This document shows positions 31,754-40,987 of a stretch of DNA of 64,000 bases, piece by piece. Location: contig JAGBAZ010000055.1 of NCBI GenBank assembly GCA_018110905.1, positions 1-64,000 on the forward strand, given 5' to 3'. A program made the position numbers and the translations under genes. The notes beneath the pieces were generated by a model. It saw only the letters and a list, made by a program, of their open reading frames with translations. It searched no databases and had not been told where the DNA came from. Position 1 is the stretch's first letter. Every line of letters begins with the position of its first letter. The DNA is from Oscillospiraceae bacterium (GTDB lineage Bacteria > Bacillota > Clostridia > Oscillospirales > Ruminococcaceae).

Positions 31754-32950
31754 ATGATTGGTGCAATAATCGGCGATATTGCCGGAAGCATATATGAATT
31801 CAACAACATCAAAACAACCGATTTCCCGATAATCAGTGACGATTGTTTTTTTACCGATGATACCGTAATGACTTTTGCCGTTTCGGAAGCTCTTGTTAAA
31901 GGAAACCGCGACGAAACAAAAACCGAAAAAGAAATGGTAAAGGCTTTCAGAAAATACGGAAAAACCTATCCCGATGCCGGTTACGGACTTCGCTTCGGCG
32001 AATGGATTGCTTCTTCCGACCCTAAACCTTATAACAGTTTCGGAAACGGAAGCGCAATGCGCGTTTCTCCCGTTGCATGGTATTTCCACAGCCTTGAAAA
32101 GGTCGAAAAATTCGCGGAAATAAGCGCGAAAGTTACCCATGACCACGAAGAAGGGATCAAAGGCGCAAAAGCCACTGCCGCTGCAATTTTCCTTGCAAGA
32201 AACGGCAGACCCAAGGATTATATCAAACGCTACATCGAACTTAAATACAAATATAATTTCAGCAAATCCCTTGACGAAATTCGTCCTTATTATTTGTTTG
32301 ACGAAACCTGCCAGGGAACCGTTCCGGTTGCGCTCCAGGTTTTCTTCGAGGCCGAAAGTTTTGAAGATACCCTTCGTAAAGCAATTTCCATGGGCGGTGA
32401 CAGCGATACCCTTGCGGCAATCGCCTGCAGCATTGCGGAAGGTTTTTATCCCGTTCCCGCAGAAATCAAGGAACGAGCACTTGCAAAACTTGACAAAAGA
32501 CTTTCGAGCATGCTCAAAAAATGGAACGAAGACCTCAGCGTTTCTTCAAATCCCTTTGAGCACCGCGATGTTATGCTTTATACCGATTACATGCTCAGAA
32601 ATCCCCACACCGAGCGCAAAACCATTCATCATAATGACACCAACCAGGACTACGTTGTTCCGGAATATAACGAAATCATGTTCAACTTTATCCGCGATGC
32701 GGTTGCTTCCAAAAGATTCCGCAGCGATTATGCCCAGATCCTTGCAAACCACAACATAAAAAGCCACCAGGATATGGTTTGCGAAGTTTGCGACGCAAGC
32801 ATAGTTCTTCTTGAAGCGATGCTTACTGTTATCATTTCCGGCGAAAGAGTTAAACCCGGAAACGTTGCCTGGGCCGCCGAAGACGGAATCCTCGGCGATA
32901 TCCTTTATTATATCCGCAAGAAAGAAAAGGAAGAAGCTGAGAAAGAATGA
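31754..32950 (+). CDS. ADP-ribosylglycohydrolase family protein with a C-terminal extension
   Basis: The 398-residue enzyme has the DraG-type core (about 1-265): IGAIIGDIAGSIYEFNN, FTDDTVMTFAVSEAL, GNGSAMRVSPVAWYF and MGGDSDTLAAIACSIAEGF, which bind two Mg2+ ions and remove ADP-ribose from protein or nucleotide. Residues about 275-390 form an added domain (NEIMFNFIRDAV to WAAEDGILGDILYYIR) that may belong to DUF6508. ATG after CGGAGG. It overlaps the next gene by 4 nt. The substrate is not known, but the preceding Nudix gene could use ADP-ribose. Confidence 0.9.
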   Translation: MIGAIIGDIAGSIYEFNNIKTTDFPIISDDCFFTDDTVMTFAVSEALVKGNRDETKTEKEMVKAFRKYGKTYPDAGYGLRFGEWIASSDPKPYNSFGNGSAMRVSPVAWYFHSLEKVEKFAEISAKVTHDHEEGIKGAKATAAAIFLARNGRPKDYIKRYIELKYKYNFSKSLDEIRPYYLFDETCQGTVPVALQVFFEAESFEDTLRKAISMGGDSDTLAAIACSIAEGFYPVPAEIKERALAKLDKRLSSMLKKWNEDLSVSSNPFEHRDVMLYTDYMLRNPHTERKTIHHNDTNQDYVVPEYNEIMFNFIRDAVASKRFRSDYAQILANHNIKSHQDMVCEVCDASIVLLEAMLTVIISGERVKPGNVAWAAEDGILGDILYYIRKKEKEEAEKE

Positions 32951-33327
32951 CCGTTTTTGATACTGCTTTGCGTCTTCTTGAGGAAGTTTATATCGCAAAA
33001 AATTTTTCCTATGCAGAAGAACATCTTCCGGAAAATTATATCTGCCATTGTTCCGAAGGAGAAAAAAACAAGGCGGAAGCCATTGCTCTTGCTAAAAAAT
33101 ACTTAAAAAAGCACAATATTAAAAAAATCTATTCTACAGTCGATTCTTCCGACGCGGAAACAATTACTCTTGATATCCTTCTTGAATGTAATGAAAAAGA
33201 AAAATTTTTCGGATTCACCGTTGGTGAACACACCACCGTTCACAGACATAAAAAAACGTTTAAACTCAAAGACGGAGTAATTATTGAATCCCGGGACGAA
33301 TTTTCCGAATTTGAATATGAAGAATAA
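32947..33327 (+). CDS. Hypothetical protein, NTF2/SnoaL-like
   Basis: The 126-residue product begins MTVFDTALRLLEEVYIAKNF and has a KAEAIALAKKYLKKHNIKKI helix, followed by a beta sheet (ETITLDILLECNEKEKFFGF, HRHKKTFKLKDGVIIESRDE). This is the order of an NTF2-like cone, but the match is weak. It overlaps the end of the ADP-ribosylglycohydrolase gene (ATGA) and is followed by a terminator, so the two are one unit. Confidence 0.6.
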   Translation: MTVFDTALRLLEEVYIAKNFSYAEEHLPENYICHCSEGEKNKAEAIALAKKYLKKHNIKKIYSTVDSSDAETITLDILLECNEKEKFFGFTVGEHTTVHRHKKTFKLKDGVIIESRDEFSEFEYEE

Positions 33328-33358
33328 AAAAGACCCGCAATCGCGGGTCTTTTTTTTG
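33326..33358. terminator. Shared terminator between converging genes
   Basis: AAAAAAGACCCGC-AATC-GCGGGTCTTTTTTTT, usable by the plus-strand operon and by the minus-strand GNAT gene. Confidence 0.9.
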
Positions 33359-33361
33359 CTT

Positions 33362-33835
33362 TCATTTTCGTTCAATGCGGTAATATCTGAAATTTCCTTC
33401 TTCTTTGAAAAATCTGAATCCGACTTTTTCCAATACATGCTGACTTCTTGTATTCGATAAAATTGTGTCCGCATAAAGAACCGGAATGTCAAGTTCATCA
33501 AAAACATAATGTACCGCAAGCTGTTCCGCCTTTGTTCCGAAACCTCTGTCTTTATATTTTTCGTTTCTTAACGCAATTCCGAGAACAGCGCTTTCATGTT
33601 CGGAAATGTTTTTGATTATAAGCTCCCCAACCATCTCATCGCCGTACATAATTGCAAAAGTTTTGCGTCCAAGTTCCGCTTGTTTTCTTATATAGCTGTT
33701 CACTTTTTCCTCGTTGTAAACATAAGGTTCGAAGGCATTTTTATCAATATATAAGTCCGGATCGTTCTGATATTCCATGAAATATTCGTGATACATTTTT
33801 TCTGTCATTGGCAAAAGACGGATTTCAGAATCCAT
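33362..33835 (-). CDS. GNAT family N-acetyltransferase
   Basis: The 157-residue enzyme reads IRLLPMTEKMYHEYFMEYQN, then GRKTFAIMYGDEMVGELIIK and GIALRNEKYKDRGFGTKAEQ, the acetyl-CoA loop of RimJ/SpeG-like acetyltransferases, ending VLEKVGFRFFKEEGNFRYYR. ATG after AAAGGGGTGA. It may be cotranscribed with the MFS gene 33 nt upstream on the same strand. The substrate is unknown. Confidence 0.85.
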   Translation of the reverse strand: MDSEIRLLPMTEKMYHEYFMEYQNDPDLYIDKNAFEPYVYNEEKVNSYIRKQAELGRKTFAIMYGDEMVGELIIKNISEHESAVLGIALRNEKYKDRGFGTKAEQLAVHYVFDELDIPVLYADTILSNTRSQHVLEKVGFRFFKEEGNFRYYRIERK

Positions 33836-33868
33836 TGCTTCACCCCTTTTTTTGACGAAAATCGGTTT

Positions 33869-35020
33869 TTATACTTTTATTTTGTTTAATTTTTCCATTG
33901 CCGCGAACATCATAACGAGAATTGCCCCAAGATAAAACGGCAGAAGTCCCGCAGAAATATGGTTTGCCAAAATCCCGAAAAGCGGCGGCATAAAACAGCT
34001 TCCGATATAAGCGCAGGCCATCTGGACACCAACTATAGCCTGTGATTTATCCACTCCGAAATGCGCAGGAGTTGAATGGATCACACAGGGATAAATCGGT
34101 GCACAGCCAAAACCGACCAGAACGATTCCGGCCATTGCCGTTTTTTCGCCAAGCGGAAGAATTATCAGCGATATTCCGACTGCAATTATAATCTGGCCAA
34201 GACGTATCATATTTTTATCGTTCAATTTATATGTCACAAAACCGCTTATTCCCCTGCCGACGGTTATTCCGGTATAAAACAAGGTTGCAAGGCCTGCGGC
34301 GGTTTCTTTGGAAACTCCGTGTTCCATAACAAGATAACTGCTTGCCCAAAGACCGGCGGTACTTTCCAAAGCACAATAGCAGAAAAAAGCCGCCATAACT
34401 TCCTTTGCTCCGGGAATTGCAAAAATTTCTTTTATGGAAAGGGGTTTTGTTTTTACGGAATTTTTCGTGTTTGTTTTTTCTTCTTTCCAAAGCGGAAGAG
34501 TAAGAAAAAGAACGGCGGTAAGAACGATTTGCAGAATTGCGACCCAGCGGTAACCGAGATTCCAGCTTCCGTTCGTCATTGCCGCGGCAAGAAGATAAGG
34601 GCCTGTTGAAGCGCCTATTCCCCACATACAGTGGAGCCAGCTCATATGGCGGCTTGCGTAATGTATTGCGGCATAGTTGTTTATCGAAGCATCGACTCCA
34701 CCCGCTCCAAGACCATAAGGAATTGCAATTATGCAGAGCATAGGAAAAGAACTGCTTAACGAAAAACCAAAAAGCGCCGCCGCAGTCAGCGCAACACTCA
34801 TTGCGGTAACTTTTCCGGTTCCGAAACGTTTTGTCATCCTGTCGCTTAAAAGGCTGGAAACAATTGTTCCGAAACAGATTATCATCGAAATAATCCCCGC
34901 ATAGGAAACCGGAACATCAAATTCCTTCTGCATGGTCGGCCAGGCACCGCCAAGCAAAGCATCCGGCAAACCAAGACTTATAAATGATATATAAATAATT
35001 GCAAGAAGAAAACTTGCCAA
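33869..35020 (-). CDS. Major facilitator superfamily transporter
   Basis: The 383-residue membrane protein has 12 predicted helices. The loop after helix 2 reads SDRMTKRFGTGKVTAMS, the typical MFS motif A position, and YGLGAGGVDASINNYAA lies in helix 4-5. It resembles Fucp/YfkF-like sugar or drug carriers, but the substrate is unclear. TTG start after AGGAAGTG. It is followed by the GNAT gene and faces away from the XRE-TPR gene. Confidence 0.88.
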   Translation of the reverse strand: MASFLLAIIYISFISLGLPDALLGGAWPTMQKEFDVPVSYAGIISMIICFGTIVSSLLSDRMTKRFGTGKVTAMSVALTAAALFGFSLSSSFPMLCIIAIPYGLGAGGVDASINNYAAIHYASRHMSWLHCMWGIGASTGPYLLAAAMTNGSWNLGYRWVAILQIVLTAVLFLTLPLWKEEKTNTKNSVKTKPLSIKEIFAIPGAKEVMAAFFCYCALESTAGLWASSYLVMEHGVSKETAAGLATLFYTGITVGRGISGFVTYKLNDKNMIRLGQIIIAVGISLIILPLGEKTAMAGIVLVGFGCAPIYPCVIHSTPAHFGVDKSQAIVGVQMACAYIGSCFMPPLFGILANHISAGLLPFYLGAILVMMFAAMEKLNKIKV

Positions 35021-35194
35021 TTTTTCACTTCCTTTTTTAAACGCTTGCTACATTATACCACATCTGTCAATGCTTTTGATTTTACTTACGGTTAATAAAT
35101 TTGTTGAATAACTCTACCGGAAATATCTTCAAAACAGCAAAAAACGGTGTTATCATATAACCACGGTACCGAAAACAAACGGAGATGATTATTA

Positions 35195-36280
35195 ATGAAA
35201 TCAAACCTTAACGAAAATATAAAATTTTACCGCAAAGAAAAAAATCTTACACAGGAACAGCTTGCGGAAGCAATGGGCGTTTCCGTCGGAGCGGTTTCAA
35301 AATGGGAAAACGGAGCTTCCGCGCCTGAGCTTTCGCTTATTATGGAACTGGCGGATTTTTTCGGAATTTCTGTGGATGCGCTTCTTGGGTATCAAGTTCG
35401 GGACAATTCTGCAGAAAAGGTAGCGGAACGCATTGATTTGCTTCAGGACGAAAAGAAATATGACGAAGCCATTATCGAAGCGGAAAAGGCCCTTAAAAAA
35501 TTCCCTAACAACTTTGAAATTGTATATCAAAGCGCTCTTACTTTTTTTATGAAAGGACTTGAAAAATGCGATGATTCATCGCTTGAAAGAGCCCTTGAAC
35601 TTTATAACATCGCACTTACACTTTGCAACGGACCAAACGAAAAAGGAGTAGGTCCTGCAAAAATTTACCGTGATATAGCAGAAACATACGATTGTCTTGG
35701 AAAACACCGGGAAGCTGTTGAACTTCTTAAAAAATACAACGATAACGGAATGTATGATGATCTTATAGGATATATAGGTTCCACCTTTTACAGCGATGAC
35801 CCAAAATGTGTGGAATATCTTTCCGATTCGCTTGTAAACAGCCTTACGTCGCTTTTCCGCACTGCATTTGGTTTTGCAAATTATTATCAGAAAGAGGACA
35901 AAGACTGTCAGAAAGCGCTCGATGTTCTCCTCGTCTGTAAAAACATCAACGAAATGTTCCGCATTCCCGGAAAACCCTCCTATCTCGATAAAAGCAACGT
36001 TATAATCCTTGTTGCCTGCGCAAATTTTTACGCAGAACTCGGAGACACAGAAAAAGCTAAAGAATATCTTTTGGAAGCTAAAAAAACTGCTGAATATTTT
36101 GATGTAAACCCTAATTATTCCGCTGAAAATATCAGATTTTATAAAAAGGAAAAACCCGGCTCCGCAGGTGATAATTTTGGAGAAACGGCGATTGAAGGCA
36201 TTGAAAATACTATAAAATACAATAACTGCGGTTCCCCCGCTCTTGTTGAAATCTGGCAGGAGATGAAGGAAAATGGATAA
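35195..36280 (+). CDS. XRE regulator with TPR-like sensing domain
   Basis: The 361-residue protein has an N-terminal helix-turn-helix (NIKFYRKEKNLTQEQLAEAM, GAVSKWENGASAPELSLIM) and a C-terminal part of about 290 residues made of helical pairs (DEAIIEAEKALKKFPNNFEI, AETYDCLGKHREAVELLKKY, ANFYAELGDTEKAKEYLLEA) of TPR type. This is the architecture of Clostridial XRE-TPR regulators, reminiscent of the RRNPP peptide-sensing family, though that is inference. It overlaps the next ABC exporter gene by 8 nt, so both act together. Confidence 0.85.
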   Translation: MKSNLNENIKFYRKEKNLTQEQLAEAMGVSVGAVSKWENGASAPELSLIMELADFFGISVDALLGYQVRDNSAEKVAERIDLLQDEKKYDEAIIEAEKALKKFPNNFEIVYQSALTFFMKGLEKCDDSSLERALELYNIALTLCNGPNEKGVGPAKIYRDIAETYDCLGKHREAVELLKKYNDNGMYDDLIGYIGSTFYSDDPKCVEYLSDSLVNSLTSLFRTAFGFANYYQKEDKDCQKALDVLLVCKNINEMFRIPGKPSYLDKSNVIILVACANFYAELGDTEKAKEYLLEAKKTAEYFDVNPNYSAENIRFYKKEKPGSAGDNFGETAIEGIENTIKYNNCGSPALVEIWQEMKENG

Positions 36281-37991
36281 AAACAATCTGCGAAGGCAAT
36301 TCACTTTACAGTTTTGGAAAGGCAATAAAATCAGCTTTTCTATCGCAATGATCGGGTATATTCTCCAGGTTTTTGTAAATCTTATGATATCCTGGCTTTT
36401 ACAGCAATTTATAGATGCTTCTTCCGGAATCGACACCGGATTTTCTATTTTAGATCTTATATTGCTTTCAATAGTTATGGTTGCTTTACTTACATTCTGC
36501 GCGGCGTTGATATATTTTTCAAAACCGAAATTTATTTCAAAAGCAATGCGGCAATATAAAGATTTTGCGTTTTCCGAACTTACCAGAAAAGGAATTTCCG
36601 CCTTTTCAAAGGAAAACACAGCGGCTTATATTTCCGCCTTTTCCAACGATGCCGCTTCAATTGAGCAAAACTATCTTCTTAACATTTTCAATCTTGTGTT
36701 GGATTCTTTGCTTTTCTTAGGCGCAATAGCTATGATGTTTTGTTACAGCCCCCTTCTTACCGCCGCGGCAATTCTTTTCGCGCTTTTACCTGTCGCCGCC
36801 TCTTTCATTACCGGAAACCGGATTGCAAAAGCGGAAAAGGAAATTTCCGAAAAAAACGAAAGTTTTATGTCGGTTTTACGCGACGGACTTGCCGGTTTTT
36901 CCGTGATCAAAAGTTTTAAGGCTGAAATTTCTGCCATAAAACTTTTTTCGGAAAGCAACAAAAGCGTTGAAGAAGCAAAATGCCGCCGTAAAAAACTCGG
37001 AACCGTTCTTCAGATGCTCGGAACCGGAGCTGGGCTTATATCCCAGTTCGGAATTTTTATTCTGTGCGCTTATTTTGCAGTAAACGGAAAAGACGGAATA
37101 ACTCCCGGTGTTGTTATGATTTTCATGCAACTTATGGGGCTTGTTACGGAACCGATAGGAACCATTCCCGAAATGCTTGCAAACAGAAAATCCGCCGCGG
37201 CTCTTATTGACAAAATGGCGAAAGCGATTTATTCCAACACCAGAGAAGAAGGAAATTATGTTCCTGCGGCGCTTAACGAAGGAATTGAAATATCCGACCT
37301 TTGTTTTTCCTATAACGGAAAAGACAATGTTCTTGAAGACATCTGTTTTAAATTTGAAGCAGGAAAAAGTTACGCGATAGTCGGCGCTTCCGGAAGCGGA
37401 AAATCCACTCTTCTTAACCTCTTGTCCGCCGGTCATGGCGGATATTCCGGAAAAATAACTTATGACAAAACGGAGCTTCGGAATATAAGCGGAGATTCTC
37501 TTTATAATATTATTTCTATCATTCAGCAAAACGTTTTTATTTTCAACAGCTCGATCCGTAACAACATTACAATGTTCAGGGATTTTGATGATAAAGACGT
37601 TGATAACGCCGTTTTTCTCTCCGGACTTTCCGAACTTGTTTCCGAACGCGGTGAAAATTTTATCTGCGGAGAAAGCGGAAGCGGACTTTCCGGCGGAGAA
37701 CGCCAGAGAATTTCCATTGCAAGGAGCCTTCTCCGAAAAACCCCTGTTCTTCTTGTTGATGAGGCAACCGCCGCTTTGGATAAGGAAACTTCTTTTCATA
37801 TTTTAAGCACCATTTTGTCCCTTGATGAATTGACCAAAATTGTCGTTACCCATGACCTTGACAAAAATCTGCTCAAAAAATATGACTCTGTGCTCGTTTT
37901 GAAAAACGGCAAGATTTTTGAGCACGGGACATTCGATGAACTTATGGAGCGAAAGGAATATTTTTATTCCCTCTTCACAGTTTCGCAATAA
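36273..37991 (+). CDS. ABC exporter, fused membrane and ATPase half-transporter
   Basis: The 572-residue protein has six membrane helices (residues about 20-300) and a C-terminal ATPase: Walker A GASGSGKSTLLNLL, signature LSGGERQRISIA and Walker B PVLLVDEATAALD, with all catalytic residues intact. It would work as a homodimer or with a partner to export a drug, lipid or peptide. The start overlaps the XRE-TPR gene, after AGGAGATGAAGG, which suggests the regulator controls it directly. A terminator follows. Confidence 0.9.
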   Translation: MDKNNLRRQFTLQFWKGNKISFSIAMIGYILQVFVNLMISWLLQQFIDASSGIDTGFSILDLILLSIVMVALLTFCAALIYFSKPKFISKAMRQYKDFAFSELTRKGISAFSKENTAAYISAFSNDAASIEQNYLLNIFNLVLDSLLFLGAIAMMFCYSPLLTAAAILFALLPVAASFITGNRIAKAEKEISEKNESFMSVLRDGLAGFSVIKSFKAEISAIKLFSESNKSVEEAKCRRKKLGTVLQMLGTGAGLISQFGIFILCAYFAVNGKDGITPGVVMIFMQLMGLVTEPIGTIPEMLANRKSAAALIDKMAKAIYSNTREEGNYVPAALNEGIEISDLCFSYNGKDNVLEDICFKFEAGKSYAIVGASGSGKSTLLNLLSAGHGGYSGKITYDKTELRNISGDSLYNIISIIQQNVFIFNSSIRNNITMFRDFDDKDVDNAVFLSGLSELVSERGENFICGESGSGLSGGERQRISIARSLLRKTPVLLVDEATAALDKETSFHILSTILSLDELTKIVVTHDLDKNLLKKYDSVLVLKNGKIFEHGTFDELMERKEYFYSLFTVSQ

Positions 37992-38019
37992 AAAAGGCCC
38001 TCTCCGGCGGGTCTTTTTT
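37991..38019. terminator. Terminator after the ABC exporter
   Basis: AAAAAGGCCC and GGGTCTTTTTTT arms around TCTCCGGC form a stem with one G-T pair and a T run. It sits also just beyond the stop of the minus-strand frameshifted gene. Confidence 0.65.
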
Positions 38020-38822
38020 TCAGTTGTTTTTATAAGCTTCCTCTATGGAAATCATAACAATTTCGTTAAGATGTTCTATAATGAATTTCTGGGCTTTTTC
38101 GTTATAATAATTCTTGCTGTATTCGCGGTAATATTTGTTTATCTCCCAAAAACTTTCGATTCCGACCCTCATTCCCTTTTCGGTTGGTACACGGTTAAGA
38201 CTTTTTGTCTTTTCGTCAAAAGAAAGTTTGAGATAACCGTTTTCAAGAAGATATTTTGTTATCTGTACCGGAACGATCTTTTCTTTTCCTGCGGCATCGT
38301 TGATTCTTTTGGCAAGAAGTTTTACCCCGACAGGATCACGGGTTATTTCGATTTTTTCAATTTCTTCCGGTTGAATCCATATTGCTTTATCTTTTTCGCA
38401 ACGGCATATTCCGTATTTACGATATCGGAAAGCTTTTTTGCAGAAAGAAGTTTTTCAAGACTTGTAAAAGCCTTAGCATAAATTCCTCCGCATTCACGGA
38501 TTATTGGAAATTCGAGTTTCTTCCATTCCTCAATTTCAAATTTATAATAGGACATTTCCGGATTTTTTGAAGGAAGAGAAGTTATTTCATCTCTTTTGAC
38601 AATTTTTGTTTCGGAAATCTTTCCGTAATAGCGTATGCAGCCGTCTTCATCGCCGAAAGTTCCCGCCGGAAGATAAAGCGCGATATATTCAACCGGGAGC
38701 ATATTCTTTGGAACAACCGCTTCCGGAATATGATAAAATTTTTCGCTGAAATTAACCTCGAACTGTTTTTTGCTTTTAACAGTTCCGATAAGTACCGCAT
38801 GTTCCATTGTTTTATACCCCAT
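38020..38822 (-). pseudogene. Frameshifted gene (possible -1 frameshift), unknown function
   Basis: The upstream frame (38343-38822) starts ATG and reads MEHAVLIGTVKSKKQFEVNF to LLSAKKLSDIVNTEYAVAKK, then stops at 38343. In the -1 frame coding continues without stop from about 38450 to a TGA at 38020 (KDKAIWIQPEEIEKIEITRD to FIIEHLNEIVMISIEEAY), a helical domain of the type often found at the C-terminus of Clostridial proteins. No start codon serves this second part. The shift must occur between about 38450 and 38343; two A-runs fit a -1 slip (A6 at 38434-38439, A5 at 38392-38396). Either a mutation, an assembly error, or programmed frameshifting. Confidence 0.7.
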
Positions 38823-39124
38823 TTTTTCATTTCCTCATTTTTAAGATATCCTTTTTGATTAATATAGTCAAGATTGCAAAATGTTTTTATGCAATAATGC
38901 TAAATTATTTAGCCTTTCTTTATATAAAATCACGAAAAACCAAGTTTTTTTGGTTTTTTTGGACAGATTTACAATTTTTTTCAATTTTGCTGTATAATTT
39001 GTCATAATTTTGTAGAATTTGAACAAAAGTACTTGCAATTTTAAAAAAACAAGGATATCATTGAATTATATTTTTTCAGCTTAATAGATGCATTTTTAAA
39101 CCACTGAATTTGGGGGTCCTTTCT
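38823..39124. other. AT-rich intergenic region upstream of xpt
   Basis: This stretch of about 300 nt holds no convincing gene. It contains a TATAAT at 38993-38998 with TTACAA 18 nt upstream, a probable xpt promoter. No purine riboswitch consensus is seen. Small A/T-rich hairpins around 38941-38960 have no clear role. Confidence 0.5.
38969..38998 (+). promoter_or_regulatory. Probable promoter of the xpt-BMP operon
   Basis: TTACAA and TATAAT are 18 nt apart. The transcript would carry a leader of about 120 nt to xpt. Confidence 0.5.
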
Positions 39125-39706
39125 ATGAAAATTCTTGAAGAAAGAATAATCAAAGATGGAGTAGTGCGCGCCGGTAATGTCCTGAAGGTAGATTGCTTTT
39201 TGAATCACCAGATGGACATTTCTCTTTTTCAGGAAATGGCAAAAGAATGGAAAGCACGCTTCGCCGATAAAAAAATAAACAAAATCCTTACTATCGAAGC
39301 TTCCGGAATTGCAATCGCAGCAATCGTTGCAACCGCTTTTGATAATTGCCCGGTTGTTTTTGCAAAAAAGACCGAAAGCCTTAACGTTGACGGTGCGGTT
39401 TATTCTTCCAAAGTTACTTCCTTTACCAAAAAACGTACTTATGACGTTTTTGTAAGCCAGAAATATCTTTCCCCCGAAGACCACATTCTCATCATCGATG
39501 ACTTCCTCGCTGTCGGTAGCGCGCTCAACGGACTTATTGATATTGTAAAACAGTCCGGCGCAACCGTTGAAGGACTTGGAATCGCCATTGAAAAAGGTTT
39601 CCAGGGCGGCGGCGATTCTTTCCGCGAAAGAGGCTATCAGCTTGAATCCCTTGCAATTGTTGAAAAGCTTGACGCAGAAAACAACGTGATTGAATTCCGC
39701 AAATAA
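39125..39706 (+). CDS. xpt: Xanthine phosphoribosyltransferase
   Basis: The 193-residue enzyme converts xanthine and PRPP to XMP in purine salvage. It begins MKILEERIIKDGVVRAGNVL and has the PRPP motif HILIIDDFLAVGSALNGLID and the upstream IEASGIAIAAIVATAF typical of Xpt. ATG at 39125 lies after GGGGG (a weak SD); the TTG at 39110 is less likely. It precedes a BMP-type ABC transporter on the same strand, so nucleoside uptake and base salvage are linked. No purine riboswitch is visible. Confidence 0.92.
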   Translation: MKILEERIIKDGVVRAGNVLKVDCFLNHQMDISLFQEMAKEWKARFADKKINKILTIEASGIAIAAIVATAFDNCPVVFAKKTESLNVDGAVYSSKVTSFTKKRTYDVFVSQKYLSPEDHILIIDDFLAVGSALNGLIDIVKQSGATVEGLGIAIEKGFQGGGDSFRERGYQLESLAIVEKLDAENNVIEFRK

Positions 39707-39782
39707 AATCGTTAAAAACGCGCAAAAAAGCGCATTTTTATAAAAATGCTTCATGAAAAGCAAAATTTTTAGGAGGAAAAAC

Positions 39783-40976
39783 ATGAAAAAACTTCTTGCA
39801 CTTATCCTTGCACTTGTTATGGTTCTTTCTCTCGCTGCATGCGGCGAAACCCCCGAAGAACCCGAAAATCCCGAAACCCCTTCCGAAACCACCGAACTCA
39901 CCGCTGAAAACATCAAAATCGGTTTCATCCACGTAAGCGATCCTTCCGACATGGGCTACACTTACAACCATGACCTCGGAACCTGGAAAATGGCTGAAAA
40001 CCTCGGCATTTCCGAAGACCAGATCATCAACAAATACAACATCGGCGAAGACGAAGGCTGCGCAACCGCTATCGAAGAGCTTGTTGAAGCAGGCTGCAAC
40101 ATCATTTTTGCAACCTCTTTCGGTCACGGTGACTATATGACCGAAGCAGCAGCAAAACATCCTGAAATCGAATTCTGCCATGCAACCGGCGCACAGGCAG
40201 CATCTTCCGGCCTTTCCAACTATCACAACTACTTCACTTCCATTTACGAAGCACGTTACATTGCAGGCGTTGCCGCAGGTCTTAAACTCAACGAAATGAT
40301 CGAAAACGGCACCATCACCGCTGAAGAAGCTGTTATCGGTTACGTTGCAGCATTCTATTTTGAAGAAGTTATCTCCGGCTTCTCCGCTTTCTATCTTGGC
40401 GCACGTTCCGTTTGCCCTTCCGCAACCATGATCACCCTTAAAGCAGACTCCTGGTCCGACCCCGTTAAAGAAGGTCAGATCGCACAGTCCCTTATCGACC
40501 AGGGCGCTGTAATCATCAGCCAGCATTCCGACAACCCCTCTCCTGCAACCACTGCAGAAGCAGCAGGCCTTTTCCATTGCGGTTACAACTCCGACATGGC
40601 AGAAGCTGCTCCCAAAGCTTCCATCATTTCCGCACGTGCAGATTGGTCCATTTATCTCACCTATGCAGTAGAATGCGTTCTCAACGGTGAAGAAATCGCA
40701 ACCGACTGGTGCAAAGGTTTTGCTGAAGGCGCAAACTTCACCAGCCCCCTCAACGAAGCTGTTGCTGCTCCCGGCACTGCAGAAAAACTTGAAGAAGTTG
40801 CAAACGGCCTTAAAGACGGTTCCGTTCACGTATTTGCAGGTCCCTGGACCGGCGTTCATGTTTGGACCGGCGAAGCATTCGAATGCGCTGAAGGCGAATG
40901 GGTTGAAGAATCCCAGACCCAGTCTGCTCCTTACTTCGGCTACATCATCGACGGCATTACCCGCCTTGATGCATAA
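39783..40976 (+). CDS. BMP-family nucleoside-binding lipoprotein
   Basis: The 397-residue lipoprotein has a signal peptide with lipobox LAAC (Cys20) and a linker rich in Pro and Glu. The mature domain (IKIGFIHVSDPSDMGYTYNH, NIIFATSFGHGDYMTEAAAK, KHPEIEFCHATG) is the BmpA/PnrA fold that binds purine nucleosides. ATG at 39783 after AGGAGG. The gene is followed by a terminator, typical for a more abundant binding protein, and then by the ATPase and two permeases. Codons are strongly biased, consistent with high expression. Confidence 0.93.
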   Translation: MKKLLALILALVMVLSLAACGETPEEPENPETPSETTELTAENIKIGFIHVSDPSDMGYTYNHDLGTWKMAENLGISEDQIINKYNIGEDEGCATAIEELVEAGCNIIFATSFGHGDYMTEAAAKHPEIEFCHATGAQAASSGLSNYHNYFTSIYEARYIAGVAAGLKLNEMIENGTITAEEAVIGYVAAFYFEEVISGFSAFYLGARSVCPSATMITLKADSWSDPVKEGQIAQSLIDQGAVIISQHSDNPSPATTAEAAGLFHCGYNSDMAEAAPKASIISARADWSIYLTYAVECVLNGEEIATDWCKGFAEGANFTSPLNEAVAAPGTAEKLEEVANGLKDGSVHVFAGPWTGVHVWTGEAFECAEGEWVEESQTQSAPYFGYIIDGITRLDA

Positions 40977-40987
40977 TTTTTGATTTT

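Noticed and set aside
38823-39124. A purine riboswitch upstream of xpt
   Set aside because: I looked for the conserved aptamer words (TATAA..., GGNAAGT, TCTACC) and did not find them in order.
39738-40859. A 373-codon minus-strand frame opposite the BMP gene
   Set aside because: Cys/Phe/Gly-rich antisense translation of a strongly codon-biased gene; no ribosome binding site.
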